A DNA stretch of 64,000 nucleotides from Microcystis elabens FACHB-917. GTDB taxonomy: Bacteria; Cyanobacteriota; Cyanobacteriia; PCC-6307; Cyanobiaceae. The position numbers and the translations under genes were made by a program. Below are positions 56,930 to 64,000 of this stretch, piece by piece (position 1 is the first letter of the stretch; each line of letters starts with the position of its first letter). Below the pieces are notes generated by a model, which did not search any database, was not told the DNA's origin, and saw nothing but the letters and a program-made list of their open reading frames with translations. The stretch is taken from contig NZ_JACJSZ010000002.1 in assembly GCF_014698445.1 (NCBI RefSeq), forward strand, positions 1 through 64,000, written 5' to 3'.

Positions 56930-58004
56930 ACGGCCCCGGTTCGGGCCACTCCCTGCGCAGGCGCAGGGCCCAGGCGTCGAGGAAGGTCTTGGCGCAGCTG
57001 GCCACCGGCACCGCCAGCAGCAGGCCCAGCAGTTCCCCCAGCCCCATGAGCGCCCCAAGCCGGGCGCCGATCGGCAGGCTGATCAGCAGCCAGGCGGGCT
57101 GCAGCCCCACGATCGACCCCATCAGCCGCGGCTGGATCACCTGGTCGACCACCTGGCCAACGCTGATCGCCACCGCCAGCACCTCCAGGCCGGTGCGCGG
57201 ATCCTGCAGGGCCAGCAGCACGCTCACCCCCACGATGGTGAGGGCGCTGGCGTAGGGGATCAGGGTGGTGAAGCCGATCGCCACCGCGAACAGCACGCCG
57301 TAGGGAATCCCCAGCAGGGTGAACACCAGGCTCTGGGCGCCGCTGAGGATCAGGGCCAGCACCACCTGGCCGGCGAAGTAGCCCCGGAAGGTGCGGTCCA
57401 GGGTGCTGAGCACCAGGGCGCGGGTGCCGGAGGGAAGCCATTCCGCCAATCCCCGGGCGATGCCTTCGCCCCCCAGCAGCAGGAACACCGCCAGCACCAG
57501 CACGATCACCGTGTTGACAGTGATGCTGACCGTGGCCCCCAGGATCCCCAGCACCTGCTGGCTCAGCTGGGAGGCGATCTTGCTGGTGCGGGTGATCAGA
57601 TCGCTGCTCAGGCCGCCGAAATCGGTGGGCAGCCCCCGCTCGGTGGCCCAGCGCTGCAGCTGCCCCAGCAGGGTTTCGCCCTCCGCCAGCCAGCCCGGAA
57701 GGGCCAGCACCAGGTCGCCGAGCTGCTCCACCAGGCGCGGCACCAGCACGAGGGCCGCCAGCACCACCGCCGAGAGGCTCAGCCCCAGCACCAGCAGCAG
57801 GGCCAGGGCCCGCGGCAGCCCCCTCTGGATCAGCCAGCGGCTGGGGATATCGAGCAGGAAGGCCAGCAGGGCCGCCGTCAGGAACAGGGCCGGGAACGGC
57901 GCCAGCGGGACCAGCAGCTGGCGCAGGACCCAGAGGTTGAGCACCAGCAGGGGCAGGGCCAGGGAGAACCGCAGCCAGGGTGGCAGGACCAGCCGCTCGA
58001 GCAT
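56904..58004 (-). CDS. AI-2E/PerM-family membrane protein
   Basis: A 366-residue permease with about seven membrane helices. Conserved features: WLAEGETLLGQLQRWA soluble segment, GYFAGQVVLALILSGAQS, GIPYGVLFAVAIGFTTLIPY and IQPRLMGSIVGLQPAWLLIS. The family includes the AI-2 exporter TqsA and unknown transporters. ATG overlaps the tiny upstream frame (TGATG). Confidence 0.87.
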   Translation of the reverse strand: MLERLVLPPWLRFSLALPLLVLNLWVLRQLLVPLAPFPALFLTAALLAFLLDIPSRWLIQRGLPRALALLLVLGLSLSAVVLAALVLVPRLVEQLGDLVLALPGWLAEGETLLGQLQRWATERGLPTDFGGLSSDLITRTSKIASQLSQQVLGILGATVSITVNTVIVLVLAVFLLLGGEGIARGLAEWLPSGTRALVLSTLDRTFRGYFAGQVVLALILSGAQSLVFTLLGIPYGVLFAVAIGFTTLIPYASALTIVGVSVLLALQDPRTGLEVLAVAISVGQVVDQVIQPRLMGSIVGLQPAWLLISLPIGARLGALMGLGELLGLLLAVPVASCAKTFLDAWALRLRREWPEPGPFRDPPEPE

Positions 58005-58098
58005 CAGCGGGAGCGGGGCCTGGCCCCGGAGGATCGAGGGTCGCCGGCCAGCTTGGCCTGCCGGGCCGGCAACAGCCAGGGGAGAGGGGCCCGGGTCC

Positions 58099-58102
<4 letters not shown>
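58004..58102 (-). other. Tiny reading frame bridging purE and the permease
   Basis: A 32-residue frame (MRTRAPLPWLLPARQAKLAG at its start) whose ATG overlaps the purE stop (ATGA), and whose stop overlaps the permease ATG (TGATG). No family is recognised and it is Arg/Pro/Ala-rich. Both overlaps could be chance, or it may couple translation across the gap. Confidence 0.3.
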
Positions 58103-58680
<578 letters not shown>

Positions 58681-58703
58681 TGTCCCGCCCCGCCGCTGCC
58701 CGG

Positions 58704-59918
58704 ATGCACTGGCTGACCAACCTGCGACTGGCGGACGATGACCCGGCGCGGGCCGAGGCGGGATGGCGCTGGCGGGTCGGCGTCGACGCGGAGGGCCGGA
58801 TCGCGGCCGTGCGGCCGACGCCGCCGGGCAGCCGGGCCGGGGGCGAGGACTGGGGCGGTGACTGGCTGTCCCTGGGAGGGGTGGACCTGCAGATCAACGG
58901 CGGCCTGGGGCTGGCCTTTCCCGAGCTGACCGCTGACGACCTGCCCCGCCTGGAGGCGCTGCTGGAGCTGCTCTGGCAGGACGGGGTGGACGCCATCTGT
59001 CCCACCCTGGTGACCTGCGCCCCGGAGGCCCTGCGCCGGGCCCTGGGAGTGCTGGCCACGGCCCGCCGCCGGCACCGGCCGGGCCGCTGCCGGCTGCTCG
59101 GGGCCCACCTGGAGGGGCCGTTCCTGGCGCCGGAGCGCCGGGGCGCCCACCCGGCCAGGCACCTGCAGGCCCCCAGCCTGGCGGCCCTCGAGCGACTGAT
59201 CGCCGGCTTCAGGGCGGGCCCGGAGGCCGACGTCGCCCTGGTGACCCTGGCCCCGGAGCTGGAGGGGGCCGACGCGGTGATCGCGGCGCTGCGGGCCGCC
59301 TGCGTGGTGGTGTGCCTGGGCCACAGCGGCGCCGATACGGACCAGGCCCGCCGCGCCTTCAGCCAGGGGGTGGGGATGCTGACCCACAGCTTCAATGCCA
59401 TGGCCGGGCTGCATCACCGCGCCCCGGGACCGGTGGGTGAGGCCCTCCTGCAGGGGGAGGTGGCCCTGGGGCTGATCGCCGACGGCGTCCATGTGCATCC
59501 CACCCTGGCGGTGCTGCTGCAGCGGCTGGCGCCCCGTCAGGTGGTCATCGTCAGCGATGCCCTGGCCCCCTACGGACTGGCCGAAGGCCGTCACCGCTGG
59601 GACGAACGCGTGCTTCTGGTGCAGGACGGCAGCTGCCGGCTGGAGGACGGCACCCTGGCGGGGGTCACCCTGCCGCTGCTGGAGGGGGTGAGGCGGCTGG
59701 CGGGCTGGGGCGGGCTGGTGCCGGCGTCGATCGCCGCGGCCACCCTGGCCCCGCGGCGCCTGCTGGGGGAGCGGCGGCCGCCGGAGCAGCTGCTGACCGG
59801 GTTGCCCCTGGCGGACACCCTGCGCTGGAGCCAGGGGCAGGGCGGGCGCCTGGACTGGCGGCGCCCCGCAGCGGCGGCCGTCGGACCCTGGACGGAAACG
59901 CCGGCCGTTGATCCCTAG
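58704..59918 (+). CDS. nagA: N-acetylglucosamine-6-phosphate deacetylase
   Basis: A 404-residue amidohydrolase producing glucosamine-6-phosphate. The metal and substrate regions are HLEGPFLAPERRGAHP, VVCLGHSGADTDQAR, MLTHSFNAMAGLHHR and the catalytic Asp in VIVSDALAPYG. I chose ATG 58704 (MHWLTNLRL); an in-frame ATG at 58674 would overlap purE. It may serve cell-wall sugar turnover. Confidence 0.9.
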   Translation: MHWLTNLRLADDDPARAEAGWRWRVGVDAEGRIAAVRPTPPGSRAGGEDWGGDWLSLGGVDLQINGGLGLAFPELTADDLPRLEALLELLWQDGVDAICPTLVTCAPEALRRALGVLATARRRHRPGRCRLLGAHLEGPFLAPERRGAHPARHLQAPSLAALERLIAGFRAGPEADVALVTLAPELEGADAVIAALRAACVVVCLGHSGADTDQARRAFSQGVGMLTHSFNAMAGLHHRAPGPVGEALLQGEVALGLIADGVHVHPTLAVLLQRLAPRQVVIVSDALAPYGLAEGRHRWDERVLLVQDGSCRLEDGTLAGVTLPLLEGVRRLAGWGGLVPASIAAATLAPRRLLGERRPPEQLLTGLPLADTLRWSQGQGGRLDWRRPAAAAVGPWTETPAVDP

Positions 59919-59921
59919 GAT
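59916..59921 (+). promoter_or_regulatory. Possible -10 box upstream of chlM
   Basis: TAGGAT fits TANNNT, 28 bases before the chlM ATG, overlapping the nagA stop codon. Transcription from nagA is also possible. Confidence 0.25.
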
Positions 59922-59949
59922 CCGGCCCACCCGAACGGCCCTGCGCGCC

Positions 59950-60714
59950 ATGCCCCCGGAACTGCAGCCCCCCGCACCCACCGAGACGCAGGACGGGGCG
60001 CAGGCGAAGTCACAGGACGACACGCAGGCGGAGAAGGCCGAAGTGCAGGCCTACTTCGAGAGCACCGGCTTCGATCGCTGGAACCGCATCTACAGCGACA
60101 GCGAGGAGGTGAACCGGGTCCAGCGCAACATCCGCCTCGGCCACCAGAAAACGGTGGACGCCGTGCTGGCCTGGCTGCAGCAGCAGGGCGACCTGGGGGG
60201 CCGCAGCTTCTGCGATGCCGGATGTGGTGTCGGCAGCCTCAGCCTGCCCCTGGCAGCCCTCGGGGCCGGCTCCATCGCCGCCAGCGACCTCTCCGCCGCC
60301 ATGGTGGCCGAGGCCAGCCGCCGGGCCGGCGAGGCCGGCCTGGCCTCGGAGCGACTGAACTTCGCCGTCTCCGACCTGGAGAGCCTCCGGGGCCGCTACG
60401 ACACGGTGATCTGCCTGGACGTCTTCATCCACTACCCCCAGGCGGCCGCCGAGGCGATGGTGCGGCACCTGGCAGCCTTGGCCGAACGGCAGCTGATCGT
60501 CAGCTTCGCCCCCTACACACCGCTGCTGGCGGTGCTCAAGCAGATCGGCCAGCTGTTCCCCGGACCCAGCAAGACCACCCGCGCCTACACCCTTCAGGAG
60601 GAGGGGATCGTGGCGGCGGCGGCCGCGGCGGGCTTCCGCCCCGTGCACCGCAGCCTCAACCAGGCGCCCTTCTACTTCTCCCGCCTGATCGCCTTCGAGC
60701 GCGAACCGGCCTGA
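59950..60714 (+). CDS. chlM: Magnesium protoporphyrin IX methyltransferase
   Basis: A 254-residue SAM methyltransferase that adds the methyl ester to Mg-protoporphyrin IX in chlorophyll synthesis. N-terminal YFESTGFDRWNRIYSDSEEV, SAM motif FCDAGCGVGSLSLPLA (about 85-100), CLDVFIHYPQ and the C-terminal APFYFSRLIAFER are typical of ChlM. The first 35 residues are a Gln/Thr/Asp-rich tail. Last 43 bases overlap the RluA-like gene. Confidence 0.95.
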   Translation: MPPELQPPAPTETQDGAQAKSQDDTQAEKAEVQAYFESTGFDRWNRIYSDSEEVNRVQRNIRLGHQKTVDAVLAWLQQQGDLGGRSFCDAGCGVGSLSLPLAALGAGSIAASDLSAAMVAEASRRAGEAGLASERLNFAVSDLESLRGRYDTVICLDVFIHYPQAAAEAMVRHLAALAERQLIVSFAPYTPLLAVLKQIGQLFPGPSKTTRAYTLQEEGIVAAAAAAGFRPVHRSLNQAPFYFSRLIAFEREPA

Positions 60715-61781
60715 TCAGCGCGGGAGGCTGGCTTGCCGGCCCGGGGCGGCGCCGCCATAGCCAGGTCCTGCACCGGTGGGGCCTCCAGCTCCAGAACCGA
60801 CCCATCCGGCTGCTGCAGCCGCAGCCAGCGGGCCTGGAGCCGGTAACCGCCCTCCCCCGGCAGCCCCCCGGGGCGGGCCCGCCCCCCCGGCAGGTACAGC
60901 GGATCCCCCCGCAGCGGCGCCCCGACGGCGGCGCAGTGGATGCGGATCTGATGGGGCCGTCCGCTGACGATCGCCACCTCGACCAGGTCGGCCTCCTGGC
61001 CTTTCGCCAGCAGGGTGAGCCGGCTGCGGGCCGGCAGGGCGGCAGGGTCGCCGGGTTCGGTCGCACACCAGATCTCCCCGATCGGCGGGTGGGGCCGGCG
61101 GCCGATCGCGGTGGTGATCACCAGGCTCTCGCCGACCGCCAGCTCCAGCCGGCCCGGCTCCAGCAGGGCCCGGTAGAGCTTGTGGCAGGTCGGCACCCCG
61201 TCGCCGTCGCCATCCCCGGCCAGGGAGCTTGTGCTCTCCCGCAGCTGGGCGCTCAGCCAGGCGCGGGTGGCCGGGCGGCGGGCGCACACCAGCAGGCCGG
61301 AAGTGAAGCGCCCCAGGCGGTGCACCGGCCGCGGGGCGCCGCCGGGGTCGTCGCGGTGGCGGCGCTCCAGCAGCCGCAGCAGCGTGTGCTCCAGGAACCC
61401 TCCCGCCGGCAGCACGGGCAGGCCGCTGGGCTTGTCGATCACCAGCAGGTCGCCGTCGTCGTGGATCACGCCCCACGCGGCCGGGACGGCGGGCTCCGGC
61501 CAGGGGGGACGGCGCCACACGAGCCGGTCACCGCCGGCGAGGACCGCGTCGGCCCGCAGCAGCAGCCCGTTGCGGCTGAGCTCGCCGGCCGCCAGACGCC
61601 GCTCCCATGCCTCCGGGCTGGAGTGGCCATAGCGCCCGGCATAGAAGGCCACCACCCCCAGTCCGGCCGCGTCGGCGGTGATCCGGTCGCGGTAGGACCA
61701 GCCCTCGTTGGGGCAGGAGGGCAGCCAGCCCGGCGGCAGGGTCAGGGGTGGGGACGGGGGGACGTCAATCCACCAGCCCAT
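60672..61781 (-). CDS. RluA-family pseudouridine synthase
   Basis: A 369-residue protein with an RluA fold. Clear blocks are LLVIDKPSGLPVLPAGG, RPVHRLGRFTSGLLVCARRP and LVEVAIVSGRPHQIRIHCAA. The catalytic block normally reads HRLDxxTSG; here the aspartate position is Gly157 (HRLG). The plant/cyanobacterial subgroup with HRLGRGTSG is known, so this may be a subfamily trait, with catalysis supported elsewhere or lost. Overlaps chlM at its 3' end and the Ycf29-like gene at its start. Confidence 0.85.
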   Translation of the reverse strand: MGWWIDVPPSPPLTLPPGWLPSCPNEGWSYRDRITADAAGLGVVAFYAGRYGHSSPEAWERRLAAGELSRNGLLLRADAVLAGGDRLVWRRPPWPEPAVPAAWGVIHDDGDLLVIDKPSGLPVLPAGGFLEHTLLRLLERRHRDDPGGAPRPVHRLGRFTSGLLVCARRPATRAWLSAQLRESTSSLAGDGDGDGVPTCHKLYRALLEPGRLELAVGESLVITTAIGRRPHPPIGEIWCATEPGDPAALPARSRLTLLAKGQEADLVEVAIVSGRPHQIRIHCAAVGAPLRGDPLYLPGGRARPGGLPGEGGYRLQARWLRLQQPDGSVLELEAPPVQDLAMAAPPRAGKPASRADQAGSRSKAIRREK

Positions 61782-62562
61782 GCTCGAGGGCGAAGCGCAC
61801 CAGTTCGGTGCGGCTGGCGGTGCCGGTCTTGATGAACAGCCGGCTGACGTACTTCTCGACGTTGCGGATGGACGTCTCCAGCCGGCGGGCGATCTCCTTG
61901 TTCATCATCCCCTCGGCCACCAGCTGCAGCACGCTCGCCTCGCGGGGGGTGAAGTCGAGCCGGACATCGCTGACGGGCCTGCGGGCACTGCCTCCGCTGC
62001 CGGTGCCGCCGCCGCCGCCGCCGCCCAGCATCGAGCGGATCTCGGTGATCTGGCGGGCCATGGCGCCGATGTCGGCATCGGCGAAGCGGGCCGCCTCCGC
62101 CAGCAGCCGCTCCTGCCGCCGCACCACGTTGCGCACCCGCGCCACCAGCTCATCCGGGTCGAAGGGCTTGGGGATGTAGTCGTCGGCGCCGGCCTGGAAA
62201 CCGGCGATGCGATCGGCCGTCATGCCCTTGGCGGTGAGGAAGATCACCGGTGTGCCGCCGAGCCGCTCGTCGGCCCGCAGCCGCTTCAGCAGCCCGTAGC
62301 CGTCGCAGCGGGGCATCATCACGTCGGTGATGACCACATCGGGCATCTGGGCCTGGGCGGCCGTCCAGCCCTCCTCGCCGTCATTGGCGGTGGTGACGGC
62401 GAAGCCCTCGTCCTCCAGGTAGGCCTTGACCGCAGTGCGCAGGCCGGGTTCGTCGTCGACCAGCAGCAGCCGCACCGGCGTGGCGGCGGCGGTTTCGGCA
62501 CCCTCCGGCAGACCGGACGACTCTTGGATGGGGCCGGCGGCGGCGGAAGGTTGCTGGCTCAT
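61765..62562 (-). CDS. ycf29: Response regulator, LuxR type (Ycf29-like)
   Basis: A 265-residue regulator: receiver domain with LLLVDDEPG (about 33-41), phosphoacceptor Asp in VVITDVMMP, Lys in YIPKPFDPDEL. A Gly-rich linker follows (about 180-187), then a NarL/LuxR HTH FTPREASVLQLVAEGMMNKE and IRNVEKYVSRLFIKTG. The layout matches Ycf29, encoded also in some plastids; its target genes are unknown. Cognate kinase not nearby. Confidence 0.82.
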   Translation of the reverse strand: MSQQPSAAAGPIQESSGLPEGAETAAATPVRLLLVDDEPGLRTAVKAYLEDEGFAVTTANDGEEGWTAAQAQMPDVVITDVMMPRCDGYGLLKRLRADERLGGTPVIFLTAKGMTADRIAGFQAGADDYIPKPFDPDELVARVRNVVRRQERLLAEAARFADADIGAMARQITEIRSMLGGGGGGGTGSGGSARRPVSDVRLDFTPREASVLQLVAEGMMNKEIARRLETSIRNVEKYVSRLFIKTGTASRTELVRFALEHGLVD

Positions 62563-62572
62563 GGAGGGAAAT

Positions 62573-63121
62573 CTATCGACCGGGACCGAGCAGCACCTGT
62601 TGCCGTTCGGGCAGAAGGCCGCTGTAGCCCAGCTGGCGGGCCAGCGGACCGAGGCCGGCGGGATCCCTCCCGGCCTGGTCGGGGAAGCAGACCGCCCACC
62701 ACATCAGGTGGTCGAGGCGGTTGGCCGGGGTGATCACCCCACCCGGATTGAGCTCGCGGATGATCACCCGGCGGCTGGTGCCGGTGATCCGCAGGGGGGC
62801 GGTGACGCTGCAGCCGATCTTGTCGGTGGCGACGGTCACCCGGTCGTCGAGCTCCTCCCAGACCTGAACGCGCCACATCCCCGGCTGGGCCGGCTCGGCC
62901 ACCAGGCCGTAGATGCCCACCACCTCCCGGCCCCGGTGGGTGACCCGGTCCTGCAGCAGCCGGAAGCCCCTGGGCCGGTTCTCCTCGTTGCTGCGGGATG
63001 GCTCCTGGGCCGCCGCCGGGGGGGGCAGGGCCAGGGGCCAGGCCATCACCAGCAGGGACACCGACAGGATGGCCGCAACATTGGCGGCACCCGGACCGGG
63101 GGGGCGGGAACGGATCAGCAT
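62573..63121 (-). CDS. Secreted conserved hypothetical protein
   Basis: A 182-residue protein with a likely Sec signal peptide: a basic start (MLIRSRPPG), a hydrophobic core (AAILSVSLLVMAWPLAL) and an AAAQ cleavage region. The mature part has DRVTVATDKIGCSVTAPLRI and RVIIRELNPGGVITPANRLD. I recognise no family with known function. The start at 63121 is chosen because it gives the full signal peptide; it lies only 6 bases from the divergent desulfurase start. Confidence 0.65.
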   Translation of the reverse strand: MLIRSRPPGPGAANVAAILSVSLLVMAWPLALPPPAAAQEPSRSNEENRPRGFRLLQDRVTHRGREVVGIYGLVAEPAQPGMWRVQVWEELDDRVTVATDKIGCSVTAPLRITGTSRRVIIRELNPGGVITPANRLDHLMWWAVCFPDQAGRDPAGLGPLARQLGYSGLLPERQQVLLGPGR

Positions 63122-63127
63122 GGAACC

Positions 63128-64000
63128 ATGCTGACGTACCTCGACCACCACGCGAGCACCCCTTGCGATCCGGCGGTGGTGGCGGCCATGGCGCCCTGGT
63201 GGACGGCAAACCCCGCCAACCCCTCCAGCCGCCTGCACCGTCCGTCCCTGGAGGCGGGCGCGGCGGTGGACATCGCCCGCAGCCAGGTGGGCCGGGCGCT
63301 GGGGATGGACGACGACGCGGTGATCTTCACCAGCGGCGCCACCGAAGCCGACAACCTGGCGTTGCGCGGGGTGGTCGAGGCGGCCCTGGAGCGGGGCGAC
63401 CCCCGCCGCCGGCTGGTGACGCTGGCCACCGAGCATCGGGCGGTGCTGGAGCCGCTGGCCTGGCTGGAGCGCCATGGCTTCCCCCTCACCGTCCTGCCGG
63501 TGCAGGCCGACGGCCTGGTGGACCCCGACCGGCTGGCGGCGGCCCTGGGCCCCGACACCCTGCTGCTGTCGGTGATGGCGGCGAACAACGAGATCGGCGT
63601 GCTGCAGCCCCTGGCCGCCATCGGCGCCCTCTGCCGCGAGCGCGGCGTGCTGTTTCACTGCGACGCCGCCCAGGCCGTGGGCCACATCCCCCTGGCCATG
63701 GTCGATCTCGGCATCGACCTGCTCAGCCTCAGCGGCCACAAGCTCTACGGCCCCAAGGGGGTGGGGGCCCTGCTGCGGCGTCCGGGCGTGCCCCTGGCCC
63801 CCCAGCAGCTCGGCGGCGGCCAGGAGGGTGGGCTGCGGGGCGGCACCCTGCCGGTGCCCCTGATCGTCGGCCTCGGCGTCGCGGTGGCCGGCGCCCTGGC
63901 CGACCGGGAGGAGAGGGCCGGACGGCTCGGGGCCCTGCGGGACCGGCTCTGGCAGGGGCTGGCGGCCCTGGGTGGGATTCGCCGCAACGGCCACCCGAAC
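63128..64000 (+). CDS. Cysteine desulfurase (NifS/IscS-like), 3' end outside the window
   Basis: The first 291 codons of a PLP enzyme that removes sulfur from cysteine for Fe-S cluster assembly and tRNA thiolation. Starts MLTYLDHHASTPCDPAVVAA. TEHRAVLEPL carries the conserved His, FHCDAAQAVGH the PLP Asp, and SLSGHKLYGPKGVGALL the PLP lysine. The GGGQEGGLRGGTLPVPLIVG block matches the IscS-type group. The catalytic cysteine loop lies beyond the window. Confidence 0.92.
   Translation, partial: MLTYLDHHASTPCDPAVVAAMAPWWTANPANPSSRLHRPSLEAGAAVDIARSQVGRALGMDDDAVIFTSGATEADNLALRGVVEAALERGDPRRRLVTLATEHRAVLEPLAWLERHGFPLTVLPVQADGLVDPDRLAAALGPDTLLLSVMAANNEIGVLQPLAAIGALCRERGVLFHCDAAQAVGHIPLAMVDLGIDLLSLSGHKLYGPKGVGALLRRPGVPLAPQQLGGGQEGGLRGGTLPVPLIVGLGVAVAGALADREERAGRLGALRDRLWQGLAALGGIRRNGHPN

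Noticed and set aside
62573-63994. A 473-codon minus-strand open frame over the cysteine desulfurase
   Set aside because: Beyond 63121 it is antisense to clear desulfurase motifs; only the secreted protein at its 3' end is real.

Overview
The window is strongly GC-rich and reads as chromosome of a unicellular alpha-cyanobacterium (Synechococcus/Cyanobium type). The evidence is the start of psbD (photosystem II D2), ycf3, ycf34, chlM, crtP/crtB, the ndh subunits (A, D, E, F, G, I, M), the cyanobacterial response regulators RpaA and RpaB, RbcR, PedR-like and Ycf29-like regulators, and scattered HIP1 octamers (GCGATCGC). Coding density is very high: genes overlap start-to-stop, several convergent pairs overlap at their 3' ends, and there is no rRNA, CRISPR array or recognisable insertion sequence.

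Layout. 1-9.5 kb: psbD (partial), a small conserved protein, an ABC ATPase, tRNA-Asn(GUU), rpaA, holB-tmk-copper ATPase (one minus-strand operon), ycf3, radA, rpaB. 9.5-13.5 kb: lipid synthesis run plsX-fabH-fabD-plsC. 13.5-18 kb: YdcF-like protein, tsaB, ycf34, a CCA-adding-type nucleotidyltransferase, an RRM protein, an alpha/beta hydrolase. 18-28 kb: crtB-crtP, ndhM, a DUF3172 protein, rbcR, an NnrU/Z-ISO-like membrane protein, ndhF, ndhD, LapA-like protein. 28-41.6 kb: scpA, sugar nucleotidyltransferase, metF, pedR-like, CYTH protein, nadK, ndhAIGE, citrate synthase, SixA-like phosphatase, DUF3352 protein, rhodanese, hrcA, Anbu proteasome-like protease, trpB. From 54.1 kb on the housekeeping run resumes: SUI1/YciH factor, cytochrome P450, a collapsed histone-deacetylase-family gene, cysC, AI-2E-type permease, purE, nagA, chlM, RluA-like synthase, Ycf29-like regulator, a secreted hypothetical and a cysteine desulfurase (partial).

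The accessory part is an island of about 11 kb between trpB and SUI1 (42.9-54.15 kb). It holds a VapBC pair, two minimal nucleotidyltransferase (MNT) genes (one internally deleted), a HEPN gene broken by one in-frame TAA, a complete type I restriction-modification operon (hsdR-hsdM-hsdS) whose HsdS has a single target-recognition domain, and, directly downstream in the same operon, an AAA/OLD-like ATPase plus a DUF4276 gene broken by one in-frame TAG. The last two resemble ATPase + TOPRIM-like anti-phage pairs. A glycosyltransferase follows. A decayed second copy of vapC lies at the right edge in the same orientation as the intact copy at the left edge, so the two copies bracket the restriction/defence block as a direct repeat. 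The HEPN and DUF4276 genes are convergent, overlap by 4 bases, and each keeps its family's conserved residues after its stop. This is the most interesting part of the window: either a defence/toxin cluster caught in early decay, or genes whose stops are suppressed.
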